This document shows positions 1 to 9,010 of a stretch of DNA of 64,000 nt, piece by piece. The stretch's first letter is position 1; each line of letters opens with the position of its first letter. This DNA is from Rhodococcus sp. Leaf278 (GTDB lineage Bacteria; Actinomycetota; Actinomycetes; Mycobacteriales; Mycobacteriaceae): positions 1 through 64,000 of the forward strand of contig NZ_LMRR01000008.1 in assembly GCF_001426085.1 (NCBI RefSeq). The letters run 5' to 3'. The notes beneath the pieces are model-generated. The model had not been told where the DNA came from. It saw nothing but the letters and a program-made list of their open reading frames with translations, and did no database searches. The translations under genes and the position numbers were made by a program.

Positions 1-299
1 TCTCGCGCCAGCTCAACGCCTCTAGCCCCGGCCTCGAATGCTGTCCGTACTAGGGGTAGTCGCGTGTGCAGGGCAACACCGACCGAGATGTACGATTCGG
101 CGACCGTCGCCGAGCAGCCCAACGCGGCCGCCATCTCGGTGCGCCCGTACCGGCTGTAATGCTTGAACTCGGTGTCGTGGGTGATCCAGGTCCGATGGAC
201 GTCGTAGCAGGCGGCGATCTTCCGGGCCGCCTGACGATTTTCTGCCTGCGCAGCGGCGGTCAACGCCTCCAGCGACACGATAGGTACAGCCATCCCCAT
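1..299 (-). CDS. DUF222 / 13E12-repeat family protein, N-terminal fragment (cut by window edge)
   Basis: The minus strand reads from an ATG at 299 (second ATG at 293) off the left edge without a stop. The stop TGA sits directly upstream of the first ATG and a G-rich stretch lies 4-5 bases ahead of it, so the start is well bounded. The visible ~99 residues contain the signature SYISVGVALHTRLPLVR, typical of the DUF222/13E12 proteins that are multi-copy in mycobacteria and rhodococci and often carry a C-terminal HNH nuclease. That C-terminal part is outside the window, so nuclease function cannot be stated. Family call is from recognition of the helical DUF222 core only. Confidence 0.6.
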   Translation of the reverse strand, partial: MGMAVPIVSLEALTAAAQAENRQAARKIAACYDVHRTWITHDTEFKHYSRYGRTEMAAALGCSATVAESYISVGVALHTRLPLVRTAFEAGARGVELAR

Positions 300-724
300 T
301 CACCCCCCGGTGACCCGAAACAAGAACGCATGTTCGAACTGGGCAAAGAGTATCGCGACCCTCCGACAAGAAACGAAAACCCGCGATCCAAGGCCACTGA
401 GCTGCACGTTTTCGTACAGGGTCCAGCCAAGTAATCCGTGACGCGGGGTGAGGTTACGACCGGACGTCGTCTTCCCGAACCTCTGAACCGCGATCTCGTC
501 CACAGCCGAGGCAACGGCGGAACTCGCCAGAACAGTTGTTCATTCGCCTTTCCGAGCCGGAACACGTTGTGTCACAGGTACTGCCGAGACCGCTGGTCCC
601 GCATGGGCAACCCAAGGCCTCTCTGCCCTGCCGGCCGGGGTCGGCTCCGGCCGGCTGAAACAGCACGCACCACTCGTCTCGCAAGCCGAGTGAGTTGTGA
701 GGCAACCCGCCCTGACTGCGTCGC
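300..724. other. Gene-free stretch between DUF222 gene and marR
   Basis: About 425 bases separate the divergent-facing DUF222 start from the end of the MarR gene. Short open frames on both strands here are Arg/Cys/Pro-rich and resemble nothing, so I treat them as non-coding. The only structured element I see is the GC-rich inverted repeat at 630-655, listed separately. Confidence 0.5.
630..655 (-). terminator. GC-rich hairpin downstream of marR
   Basis: Perfect 9-base inverted repeat, GCCGGCCGG at 630-638 and CCGGCCGGC at 647-655, with an 8-base loop. It lies about 70 bases past the stop of the minus-strand MarR gene and has no U-tract, as is common for actinobacterial terminators. A role as terminator is inferred from position. 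Confidence 0.4.
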
Positions 725-1141
725 CTAATCGTCCGTGACGAGCGACAGCAGGATCCTCTGAAAGTCGACTCTGTCTTGCTCGTCCAACTTGTCCATCATC
801 GCGCCGAACTCTGCCGCGAGAGCAGCGAGTGCTCGCTCCAGGACCACTCGGCCCTCCGCCGTTGTCGATAGTCGATGACGACGCAGATCGGTTTCATCGA
901 TCTCCCGGGTAACCAAGCCCTTAGCGACAAGTGCACGAAGATAAACCGTGACACTGGCCTTGGGCAACATCAGGTGTGCAGCCAACTCGGCCGGATATTT
1001 GCTGTTGTCCACCTCGTCGAGAACGAAGAACTCCTTGGTCTCGATCCCGAGATCGTCCAACTGCGGCGATGCCGCGTTCATCACTCGAGTCAAGAGCCTG
1101 TGGTTCAACTTCCACAACTGTGCCGAATCGGTCGACTGCAT
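725..1141 (-). CDS. MarR family transcriptional regulator
   Basis: 138 residues, the usual MarR length, with a winged helix-turn-helix around residues 45-95 (AAHLMLPKASVTVYLRALV then a wing with the DxRxxxLxxT pattern, here ETDLRRHRLSTTAEG) and flanking dimerisation helices. ATG start at 1141. It is divergent from the alpha/beta hydrolase at 1241, and the 99-base gap holds an inverted repeat at 1154-1177 that would suit a MarR dimer. It probably represses itself and the hydrolase, with release by a small aromatic or electrophilic ligand; the ligand is unknown. Confidence 0.88.
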   Translation of the reverse strand: MQSTDSAQLWKLNHRLLTRVMNAASPQLDDLGIETKEFFVLDEVDNSKYPAELAAHLMLPKASVTVYLRALVAKGLVTREIDETDLRRHRLSTTAEGRVVLERALAALAAEFGAMMDKLDEQDRVDFQRILLSLVTDD

Positions 1142-1153
1142 ACACCTCTCCTC

Positions 1154-1177
1154 AACTGGTACAGTTTCGTACTAGTT
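1154..1177. promoter_or_regulatory. Candidate MarR operator
   Basis: Arms AACTGGTAC (1154-1162) and GTACTAGTT (1169-1177) are inverted repeats matching at 8 of 9 positions with a 6-base spacer. The site lies just upstream of marR (start 1141) and about 65 bases before the hydrolase start, the expected place for a shared operator. Confidence 0.5.
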
Positions 1178-1240
1178 CCATATCGAACAATCATGTTTTG
1201 CATACATTGCGAAGCTGAACAAGAATACGGGAGAAGCTTC

Positions 1241-2158
1241 ATGATCGAGCACCTATCCATCCCTCGGGGCACCCTCACCTTGGCAGCCGATCTACACCTA
1301 CCCGACAATGTCGATCGGACGCAGCCGCATCCACTCATCGTGCTGTCCACTCCGGGTAGCAGCGTCAAGGAGCAGATCGGTGCCAACTATGCGGTAGCGC
1401 TCGCCCGCCGGGGAATCGCAGCCATCACGTTCGACCCCGCCTACCAAGGCCAGAGCAGCGGCGAACCACGCGATCTCGAAGATCCCTACCGTCGGGGCGA
1501 GGACATCTCTTACGTGATCGACGAAGTGACAACACTCGACATGATCGATGCCGAACGCATCGGAACCCTCGGGATCTGCGCCGGAGGCGGCTACGCAGTC
1601 CACACGGCCCGCACCGACCACCGCATCAAAGCCGTCGGCACCGTCGTCGCGAGCAACATCGGAGCGGCCTGGCGCGCGGGCTCAGCTCCCAACGGCCCAG
1701 CTGCAGCCCTCGACGAACTCGCCGCGGCCCGATCAGCGCACGTGGCCGCAGGTACGGTCGAGCGCGCGAACTGGCTGCCCGATACTCCCGAAGACGCAGT
1801 TGCACTTGGCATCACGGACATCGACAGCACCCAAGCGATCGCCTTCTACCGGACCCCGCGCGGCAGCCACGAACGTTCCACCAACCGCCGACTGTCACGA
1901 AGCGATTCACTTCTGATGGGCTACGACGCATTTCACCTCGTCGATCCGCTGCTCACCCAACCCCTCCAAGTGATCATCGCCGGTCGGAAGGGCAACACCG
2001 GCCAGTACGAAGCAGGAATGGCATTGTGGGAAATGGCCCCGAATCCCGTCGACCTGCTCATCGTCGACGGTGCCGGCCACTACGAAATGTACGACGAGGC
2101 GGAGTACGTGGATCAGGCAGTCGACAGGCTCTCGACGTTTTACAACCAGAACCTCTGA
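1241..2158 (+). CDS. Alpha/beta hydrolase with Cys in the nucleophile elbow (YcjY/DLH-like)
   Basis: 305 residues from an ATG at 1241 preceded by GGGAGAAG. The fold has an early STPGSS oxyanion segment, a nucleophile elbow G-I-C-A-G-G around Cys113, and a late DGAGHYEMYD segment holding the likely catalytic His. A Cys rather than Ser nucleophile is seen in dienelactone hydrolases and in the GICAGGGY subgroup of uncharacterised hydrolases related to E. coli YcjY. The substrate is unknown. The open frame continues upstream to 875, but that part overlaps the MarR gene antisense and is not coding. Probably controlled by the adjacent MarR. Confidence 0.82.
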   Translation: MIEHLSIPRGTLTLAADLHLPDNVDRTQPHPLIVLSTPGSSVKEQIGANYAVALARRGIAAITFDPAYQGQSSGEPRDLEDPYRRGEDISYVIDEVTTLDMIDAERIGTLGICAGGGYAVHTARTDHRIKAVGTVVASNIGAAWRAGSAPNGPAAALDELAAARSAHVAAGTVERANWLPDTPEDAVALGITDIDSTQAIAFYRTPRGSHERSTNRRLSRSDSLLMGYDAFHLVDPLLTQPLQVIIAGRKGNTGQYEAGMALWEMAPNPVDLLIVDGAGHYEMYDEAEYVDQAVDRLSTFYNQNL

Positions 2159-2233
2159 TCGCTGAGTGGAGCCCGGGAATCGAGGAGCCGTGGCAGCGAT
2201 ACTGCATGTGGCTCCGAGCCCCGAGGCATCGAA

Positions 2234-3310
2234 CTATGCGTACTTGGCGTCCGCCCCGTCGTGGTGAATCGGGCCCGCTGTTCGTGTCAGTGGCAGCGCA
2301 CTACCCCCACGTCGCACGGCGACGAATTCCGCCGCGATAGCCAGCGCAGTTTCCTCGGGCGTTCGGGCTCCCAAGTCCAAGCCGATCGGCGACTTCAAGC
2401 GTGCGAGCTCCTGCTCGGTCAATCCGACGTCGCGCAACCGAGCCGCGCGATCGTCGTGAGTTCTGCGCGAACCCATCGCCCCTACGAATGCAACGGGCAA
2501 TCTCAACGCCACCTCGAGCAGCGGCACATCGAATTTGGCGTCATGTGTCAGCACGCAGATCACCGTCCGGGCATCGACTTCCGTCCGCGCCAGGTAGCTG
2601 TGCGGCCATTCGGTGACCACCTCGTCGGCGTCGGGAAACCGCGCTGCAGTGGCGAATACAGGTCGAGCATCACAGACCGTCACGTGATAGCCGAGGAACT
2701 TGCCCACGTGGGCGAGAGCCCCGGCGTAGTCGATGGCCCCGAAGATCAGCAGCCGCGGGGCAGTGGCGTACGACTGCACGAACACATCTAGGTCCGGCCG
2801 GCAGCGCACCGACCGAATGCCGGTACCCCCGGAGTCCAACATGGCCAGTGCCTCACCCACGACCACTGCGTCGACGTCCGACAAACCGGTCGTCCCCATG
2901 GTCGCCGAGGACGAGACCGCGAGCGATTGCCCGGAGCCGTCGAGCATCGTCACCGTGGCCACCGCAGTGTCCGACGCGATAGCCGCGAGCACAGCCCGCG
3001 GAGGGCCGAGGCGTACGAACACCTCGATCACTCCCCCGCAGGTCAAGCCGACAGCAAAAGCGTCGACGTCGCTGTACCCGAACGACTCTCGCCTGGACTC
3101 GCCGGTTTCGAGAACCTGCAGGCACAGCTCGTACACCGCGCCTTCGACGCAGCCACCGGAGACGCTGCCGACGGCCTCTCCATCGGCGCAGACCGCCATC
3201 GCGGCACCCGGAAGCCGTGGAGCACTTCCGGATACCGCGATGACCGTCGCCACCGCGTAGGGAACACCGTCGTGGTCCCAGGCAGTCAGACGATCGACGA
3301 TCTCTTTCAC
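2234..3310 (-). CDS. xdhC: XdhC/CoxI family protein (molybdenum hydroxylase maturation)
   Basis: 358 residues, GTG start at 3310. The N-terminal XdhC/CoxI domain carries SGSAPRLPGAAM and SGGCVEG, followed by the CGG motif (LTCGGVIEVFV); the C-terminal half is a Rossmann-like XdhC_C domain. Members bind the molybdenum cofactor, assist its sulfuration and insert it into xanthine dehydrogenase in the cytoplasm. It follows the permease gene by one base and is the last gene of the minus-strand purine cluster, which supports a role in maturing the XDH encoded at 4865-9877. Confidence 0.88.
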   Translation of the reverse strand: MKEIVDRLTAWDHDGVPYAVATVIAVSGSAPRLPGAAMAVCADGEAVGSVSGGCVEGAVYELCLQVLETGESRRESFGYSDVDAFAVGLTCGGVIEVFVRLGPPRAVLAAIASDTAVATVTMLDGSGQSLAVSSSATMGTTGLSDVDAVVVGEALAMLDSGGTGIRSVRCRPDLDVFVQSYATAPRLLIFGAIDYAGALAHVGKFLGYHVTVCDARPVFATAARFPDADEVVTEWPHSYLARTEVDARTVICVLTHDAKFDVPLLEVALRLPVAFVGAMGSRRTHDDRAARLRDVGLTEQELARLKSPIGLDLGARTPEETALAIAAEFVAVRRGGSALPLTRTAGPIHHDGADAKYA

Positions 3311-3311
3311 G

Positions 3312-4754
3312 TTACGAGATTCCCAACGCTTCTTCGATGGGGTGCAGGGCGAAGTAGATCACGAATATGCCCGACATCAGGTACAGCAGCCAATGCGTCT
3401 GGCGTGCTTTGCCTTTGGCGAGACGGACGAGGGTGTACGAGATGACACCCGCCGCGACTCCGACGGTGATCGAGTAGGTGAAGGGCATCAGCACGATCGT
3501 CAGGAAGGCCGGAATCGCGATCTCGGTGTTCTCCCAGTCGATCTTGCGTACGTGCGTCATCATCAGCGCTCCCACCAGAACCAGCGCTGGGGCTGCTGCT
3601 CCGACAGGGACAACGCCGGCCAACGGGGTGAAGAAGATCAGGCTGGTCAGTAGTCCGCCGGTGACGACGCTCGCGAGACCGGTTCGGGCACCTTCGGTGA
3701 CGCCGGCCGCGGACTCGACGACCGCGGTGTTGGCGGATCCGTTGATCGCACCTCCAACGATGGCACCGATGCCGTCGACGGTGAGGATGCGACTCAATCC
3801 CGGCATCCTGCCCTGCTTGTCGACCAGGCCCGCTTCCTCGCCGACACCCAGGATGGTTCCCATCGCGTCGAAGAATCCCGAGAGCACGAGCGTGAACAGC
3901 ACCACCGAGGCCGTCACGACCCCTGCCCGAGCGAATCCACCGAACAGGTCGACGTTGAACAGCAGGTCGAATTGCGGAGTGGCGACGATGGAATCAGGCA
4001 CTTTCGGTACCACCGGACCCCAGGCCTTCGGATCGATGTCGAACACCGAGTTCAGAATGATCGCCAGGTTGGTCGCGACGAATATCCCGATCAGCATCGC
4101 GCCCGGCACTTTCCGAACGAACAGCATGATCATCAGGATCAGGCCGACGCAGAACACGAACACCGGCCAGCCGGCGAGCTTGCCGAACGTGCCGAGAGTG
4201 ACTGCGGTGGAGGCGGCCTCGTGGTGACCGACGAACCCGGCGTCGACCAGGCCGATGAGCGCGATGAAGGCACCGATGCCGACCCCGATCGCCTGCTTGA
4301 GCACCAAGGGGATCGCATCCATGATGAGCTGCCGAATGCCGGTGAGGGCGAAGACGACGATGATCACGCCCTCGAGCACCACCAGGCCCATTGCCTGCGG
4401 CCAGGTCATGTACGGGGCAGCCTGAAACACCACGATGGGGGTCACGCCGAGGCCGGCCGCCATCGCGAGGGGCGCGTTGCCGACGACGCCCATCAATATG
4501 GTCGTCAGGCCGGCAGACAGAGCGACCATCGTCGACAGTTGTGCCGCATCGAGCGTCGCGCCCGTGACATCACGCGCATCGCCGATGATCAGCGGAATGA
4601 GGACGATCAGGTACGCCATCGCCACGAAAGTGGTTACACCGCCGCGGATCTCACGCGATACCGAAGAGCCTCGGCCGGTGATATCGAAGAACTTGTCGAT
4701 CTGAGATCGACCCCGTCCACTCTTGCGAGTACTGGGTGTGTGTACATCGGTCAT
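3312..4754 (-). CDS. NCS2 family (AzgA-like) purine permease
   Basis: 480 residues from ATG 4754. The N-terminus FFDITGRGSSVSREIRGG followed by TTFVAMAYL is the AzgA/PbuG-type signature of hypoxanthine/guanine/adenine-proton symporters, and hydrophobic segments for about 12-14 membrane helices follow. Length fits the family. The same frame is open far upstream, but that portion lies antisense to the Mo-subunit 3' end region and is Arg-rich. Lying between the Mo-subunit gene and xdhC, it most likely imports the purine bases oxidised by the XDH. Confidence 0.88.
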   Translation of the reverse strand: MTDVHTPSTRKSGRGRSQIDKFFDITGRGSSVSREIRGGVTTFVAMAYLIVLIPLIIGDARDVTGATLDAAQLSTMVALSAGLTTILMGVVGNAPLAMAAGLGVTPIVVFQAAPYMTWPQAMGLVVLEGVIIVVFALTGIRQLIMDAIPLVLKQAIGVGIGAFIALIGLVDAGFVGHHEAASTAVTLGTFGKLAGWPVFVFCVGLILMIMLFVRKVPGAMLIGIFVATNLAIILNSVFDIDPKAWGPVVPKVPDSIVATPQFDLLFNVDLFGGFARAGVVTASVVLFTLVLSGFFDAMGTILGVGEEAGLVDKQGRMPGLSRILTVDGIGAIVGGAINGSANTAVVESAAGVTEGARTGLASVVTGGLLTSLIFFTPLAGVVPVGAAAPALVLVGALMMTHVRKIDWENTEIAIPAFLTIVLMPFTYSITVGVAAGVISYTLVRLAKGKARQTHWLLYLMSGIFVIYFALHPIEEALGIS

Positions 4755-4864
4755 GATCGGCCCTCCCAGGGCGTGATCAACCTTTCTCCGAGCGTGTGAC
4801 GGTGACCGTGCCGGGGGAGTTGGCCTCGGGTCGCGCTGTGCTGGAGAAGGTCTCATCGAATGAA

Positions 4865-7189
4865 TCAGGGGTTGACGATGTGTTCGGGTCGAACGGGAAC
4901 TCGGGTCAAGGCGAGCCCGGTGGCGTTGCGGATGGCAGCGACGACGGCGGGCGTCGACGACAGCGTGGGCGGCTCGCCTGCGCCGCGAAGGCCGTAGGGT
5001 GCCAATGGATCCGGGTTCTCGAGAATGTCCAGCTTCATGGGCGGCATGTCGAGAATCGTCGGGATGAGGTAGTCGGTGAACGACGGGTTCTTCACCAAAC
5101 CGTCGACGACGACGATCTCCTCCATGACCGCAAGGCCGAGGCCTTGGGCTGTGCCGCCGTGGATCTGGCCCTCGAGCGAGAGACGGTTGAGGATCTTGCC
5201 GACGTCCTGAACAGCGGCCATCTCGACCACTTTCACGAGCCCCAGATCGACGTCGACGTCCACCACGGCGCGGTGGACACACAGGGCGAGCTGGGTGTGG
5301 CTCGCGCCCTGCCCGGTGACCGGATCCATTCCGCTGGTGGGGCGATGGTGAAATTCGCGTGTCTGCTCGATGACTCGGTCGCCGAGGACGTCCTCGATCG
5401 TCGCCAGCACACCGTCGGTGGCGGAGACGATCTTGCCGCCGTCGAGGCTCAGGTCGGCCACCGCACGCCCGAGGTACAGGCCGGCCAGGACGAAGATTGC
5501 CTCGCGGACGGCCTCGCACGCGGTCTTGACGGCACCACCGGTCATGTACGACTGGCGTGACGCCGAGGACGATCCCGCGTTTCCGACCTTGGTGTCGGCC
5601 GGGTGGATGACGACCTTCGTGACGCCGAGTTCGGTGCGAGCGATCTGCGCTTCGAGCGTCACGAGCCCCTGACCGACCTCTGCCGCGGCGGTGTGCACCA
5701 ATGCCGTTGCCTCGCCGCCGATCACCTCCAGTCGAACGCGCGCGGTGGAGTAGTCGTCGTAGTTCTCGGAGAAGCAGATGTTCTTGATCCCGACGCCGTA
5801 GCCGATCCCGCGTACGACGCCTTCGCCGTGCGTGGTCTGCGAGGCTCCGCCCGGCAGGTTCCTGATGTCCGACGCATCCAGCGCAGCAGGCAGTTCCATC
5901 GCTTCCGCTCGGGCGAGCATCTCGGCGAGCGGTGCGGGCGCTTCGATGACCTGACCGGTCGCGAGGATCGAGCCCTGGCTGACGGCGTTGATCTGACGAA
6001 TGGCGACCGGTCCGATCCCGCAGGCTTCACCGAGCTTGTCCATCATCGACTCGTACGCGAAACATGCTTGCACTGCACCGAACCCGCGCATCGCACCACA
6101 CGGCGGGTTGTTGGTGTAGACCCCGTACGCGTCGATCTCGATATTCGGGATGATGTACGGTCCGACGCCGAGCGAGGCCGCGTTGCCGACGACGTTCAGG
6201 GTGGCCGAGGTGTATGCACCACCGTCGAGGATGATCTCGACATCGGCGAACACGAGTTTGCCGTCGCTGGTCGCACCGTACTCGTAGTGCATCTGCGCCG
6301 GGTGGCGGTGCACGTGACCGAAGAACGACTCGTAACGGTTGTAGACGATCTTGACGGGCTTGCCGGTGTGCATGGCGAGCATCGCGGCGTGGATCTGCAT
6401 CGACAGGTCCTCGCGGCCACCGAACGCTCCGCCGACGCCGGCGAGCGTCATCCGGATCTTCTCTTCGGGCAGACCGAGGCACGGGCCGATCTGCGCGAGG
6501 TCGTTGTGCATCCACTGCGTTGCGACATACAGATCGATGCCGCCGTCCTCGGCCGGTACGGCGAGTCCGGATTCCGGTCCGAGAAATGCCTGGTCCTGGA
6601 TCCCGACGGCGAAGTCGCTGCTGACGATGACGTCCGCGGTCGCCCGAGCGGCGGCGACGTTGCCGACGCGGACCGGCTGATGCCGCGCCACTCCGCCGCG
6701 TTCCTGCACCTTCGGGTATTCCGGATCCAGGGCTGCGCGGCGGGCATCGGTCAGGGGCTCGAGCACGTCGTAGACGACCACGATCTTTTCCATTGCGCGC
6801 CGGGCGGTCTCGGGATGGTCGGCGGCGATGAGCGCGATCGGTTCACCCTCGTGTCGTACCTCGTCGAAGGCCAACACCGGCTGGTCCCACGTGTGGTCGA
6901 GTCCGAAGCATTTACGTCCAGGCACGTCCTCGTGTGTGAGCACAGCTTCGACACCGGGTGTTGCCAGTGCCTTCGAGATGTCGACGGAGACGATCCTCGC
7001 CCGGGGATGCGGGCTGCGAAGCGTTGCGCCCCAGAGCATGCCGTCGATGAACAGGTCCGAAGAATATGCGAACTCGCCCTTCACCTTCAGCGTGCCGTCG
7101 GGTCGCAGTGGGCTGTCGCCGACGCGGCCGCGGCCCGGGGCCGGGATGTCGGCGGGAGCTTGCCGGGGTGTGGTGGTCGGGGCGCTCAC
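4865..7189 (-). CDS. Xanthine dehydrogenase family, molybdopterin-binding subunit
   Basis: 774 residues from a GTG at 7189 whose TG is shared with the TGA stop of the upstream deaminase gene (GTGA overlap). Contains the aldehyde oxidase/XDH a/b hammerhead domain (about residues 20-140) and the Mo-cofactor domain with GVGGAFGGRED, the MRGFGAVQ loop and AAEVGQGL, plus the late GLRGAGEPP segment with the conserved active-site Glu. Together with the separate FAD and 2Fe-2S subunits it forms a three-polypeptide hydroxylase that turns hypoxanthine/xanthine into urate. Purine specificity is inferred from the cluster (AzgA permease, 8-oxoguanine deaminase, PucR). Confidence 0.9.
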   Translation of the reverse strand: MSAPTTTPRQAPADIPAPGRGRVGDSPLRPDGTLKVKGEFAYSSDLFIDGMLWGATLRSPHPRARIVSVDISKALATPGVEAVLTHEDVPGRKCFGLDHTWDQPVLAFDEVRHEGEPIALIAADHPETARRAMEKIVVVYDVLEPLTDARRAALDPEYPKVQERGGVARHQPVRVGNVAAARATADVIVSSDFAVGIQDQAFLGPESGLAVPAEDGGIDLYVATQWMHNDLAQIGPCLGLPEEKIRMTLAGVGGAFGGREDLSMQIHAAMLAMHTGKPVKIVYNRYESFFGHVHRHPAQMHYEYGATSDGKLVFADVEIILDGGAYTSATLNVVGNAASLGVGPYIIPNIEIDAYGVYTNNPPCGAMRGFGAVQACFAYESMMDKLGEACGIGPVAIRQINAVSQGSILATGQVIEAPAPLAEMLARAEAMELPAALDASDIRNLPGGASQTTHGEGVVRGIGYGVGIKNICFSENYDDYSTARVRLEVIGGEATALVHTAAAEVGQGLVTLEAQIARTELGVTKVVIHPADTKVGNAGSSSASRQSYMTGGAVKTACEAVREAIFVLAGLYLGRAVADLSLDGGKIVSATDGVLATIEDVLGDRVIEQTREFHHRPTSGMDPVTGQGASHTQLALCVHRAVVDVDVDLGLVKVVEMAAVQDVGKILNRLSLEGQIHGGTAQGLGLAVMEEIVVVDGLVKNPSFTDYLIPTILDMPPMKLDILENPDPLAPYGLRGAGEPPTLSSTPAVVAAIRNATGLALTRVPVRPEHIVNP

Positions 7190-8538
7190 AGTACGTCCTC
7201 CGCGAGTGTCATCAGGCGACGGTGCGCATCGGCTCCGGCGCGGCCTATCTCGTCCTGTGGTGCGCTGGTCAGAACATCGTTCTCGACGATCGTTCGACCG
7301 CCCACCATCAAGCGAGCCAGCGGAGGTGTCTGCCCGTAGGCGAACGCAACGACGGGGTCGTCCACGGCCGAGTAGAACCCGTCGGTGCGCCAGATCGCGA
7401 TGTCGGCCAGCTTGCCGACCTCGAGCGAACCGATCTCGCTCTGCCGTCCCAGTACTGTTGCGCCGCCCAGGGTTCCGATCTCGAGTGCCTGACGCGCGGT
7501 CAGGGCCGTCGGACCGAACTTGGCTCTCTGCATGTACATCGCCTGCCGCACCTCTCCGGCCAGCGGCACCATCTCGGCCGAGGCGGAGCCGTCGACACCG
7601 AGGCCGACGGGTGCGCCGGCCGCGAGGAGATCGGAGATTCGGGCGATGCCTGCGCCCAGACGTGCATTGGAACTCGGGCAGTGGGCAGTGCCGGTGCCGG
7701 TGGCCGCCATCTTCGCGATGTCGGAGTCGTGCAGGTGGACTGCGTGGGCGAACCACACGTCGTCACCGAGCCAGCCGACCTGCTCCATGTACTCGACCGG
7801 GGTGCAGTTCATCTGAGCGAGGCAGTGCTCCTCCTCGTCGAGGGTCTCGGCCAGGTGGGTATGCAGCCGAACACCTTTGGAGCGAGCGAGCCCGGCGGAC
7901 TCCACGAGCAACTCTTTACTGATGGAGAAGGGCGAGCAAGGTGCGACCGCGATGCGGAGCATGGAACCGAAGGAGGCGTCGTGATAGGTGTCGATGGCCT
8001 CGGAGGTGGCGGTGAGGATGTCGTCGAGTGATTCGACAACCTCGTCCGGCGGCAATCCGCCGTCGGACACACCCCGGTCCATCGAGCCGCGGCACGGTTG
8101 GAAGCGGACACCGATGCGCTGTGCCGCATCGATCTCGGCGGCGAACAGATCGCCTCGGCCCTTGGGGAAGATGTAATGGTGGTCGGTGCTCGTGGTGCAC
8201 CCGGATTTCGCCAGCCATCCCAGACCCGCTGCGGCGGCTCCGCCGACGACTTCGGCGTCCATCTTGGACCACGGCTTGTACAGTGCAACAAGCCATTCGA
8301 ACAGGGTGTTGTCCTTGGCAAGACCTTGAGATGCCCACTGGTAGAGGTGATGGTGGGTGTTCACCAGGCCAGGGGTGACGAGGCAGCCGGACGCATCGAT
8401 CGTCTCGGCCCCGGCGATGACCGGTGCCGGGCCCGAACCGATGGCGCTGATCGTGGTGCCCTCGACAACGAGGTAGCCGTTCGGGATTTCGTCGCCGACG
8501 ATCGGAGCGATGTACGCACCGGAAATGACAGTGGTCAT
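7186..8538 (-). CDS. 8-oxoguanine deaminase (amidohydrolase superfamily)
   Basis: 450 residues, ATG at 8538 overlapping the 2Fe-2S gene stop by ATGA. It has the amidohydrolase metal site TPGLVNTHHHLYQ (His62-64), the HTHLAET strand, the AHCPSSNARLG segment and the GLGVDGSAS Asp. NTHHHLYQ and the CTTSTDHHY segment match the 8-oxoguanine deaminase subgroup (8-oxoguanine to urate plus ammonia) better than atrazine-type hydrolases, though these are close relatives. Sitting inside an XDH operon, it would feed urate from oxidised guanine alongside XDH. Confidence 0.82.
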   Translation of the reverse strand: MTTVISGAYIAPIVGDEIPNGYLVVEGTTISAIGSGPAPVIAGAETIDASGCLVTPGLVNTHHHLYQWASQGLAKDNTLFEWLVALYKPWSKMDAEVVGGAAAAGLGWLAKSGCTTSTDHHYIFPKGRGDLFAAEIDAAQRIGVRFQPCRGSMDRGVSDGGLPPDEVVESLDDILTATSEAIDTYHDASFGSMLRIAVAPCSPFSISKELLVESAGLARSKGVRLHTHLAETLDEEEHCLAQMNCTPVEYMEQVGWLGDDVWFAHAVHLHDSDIAKMAATGTGTAHCPSSNARLGAGIARISDLLAAGAPVGLGVDGSASAEMVPLAGEVRQAMYMQRAKFGPTALTARQALEIGTLGGATVLGRQSEIGSLEVGKLADIAIWRTDGFYSAVDDPVVAFAYGQTPPLARLMVGGRTIVENDVLTSAPQDEIGRAGADAHRRLMTLAEDVL

Positions 8539-9008
8539 TTGGCCTCGGCCTTTCGGGTTGCTGCGAGCCGCACGGCGTCCAGGATCTTCTCGTATCCGGT
8601 ACAGCGGCAGAGGTTTCCGGCGAGAGACTCGCGAATCTCGACATCGGACGGGTTGGGAACGCGCTCGATGAGATCGTGCGCCTGGACTACGAGTCCCGGG
8701 GTGCAGAAGCCGCACTGGACGGCTCCGCACTCGACGAACGCCTCCTGCATGGGGTCGAGCTTGTCACCGTCGGCGAGGCCTTCGACGGTACGAATCTCGC
8801 GGCCCTCGACCTGGCCGGCGGCCACCAGGCAGGCGCAGGCCGGGATACCGTCGAGATAGACGGTGCACGATCCGCATTCACCTTGCTCGCACGCGTTCTT
8901 GGATCCGGGAAGACCCATGCGCTCACGCAACAGGTACAGCAGGCTCTCGCCCTCCCAGACGTCGTCGGCTTCCATGTCTTTTCCGTTGATGGTGCAATTG
9001 ACTCGCAT
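8535..9008 (-). CDS. Xanthine dehydrogenase family, 2Fe-2S subunit
   Basis: 157 residues, ATG at 9008. The ferredoxin-like N-terminus has CEQGECGSC and a further Cys near residue 60 (first 2Fe-2S cluster). The helical C-terminal domain has CGFCTPG and CRCTGY (second cluster). This is the standard small subunit that passes electrons from the Mo site to FAD. It is separated by two bases from the FAD subunit gene and overlaps the deaminase start by four bases, so the three are co-transcribed. Confidence 0.94.
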   Translation of the reverse strand: MRVNCTINGKDMEADDVWEGESLLYLLRERMGLPGSKNACEQGECGSCTVYLDGIPACACLVAAGQVEGREIRTVEGLADGDKLDPMQEAFVECGAVQCGFCTPGLVVQAHDLIERVPNPSDVEIRESLAGNLCRCTGYEKILDAVRLAATRKAEAK

Positions 9009-9010
9009 GT

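Noticed and set aside
22..728. Several short open frames in the first 730 bases on both strands
   Set aside because: Arg/Cys/Pro-rich with no recognisable pattern; only the DUF222 frame ending at 299 has family-like sequence.
5603..7339. 578-codon plus-strand frame opposite the XDH Mo subunit
   Set aside because: Low complexity Arg/Asp/His-rich translation that is exactly antisense to a clear gene; typical of high-GC DNA.
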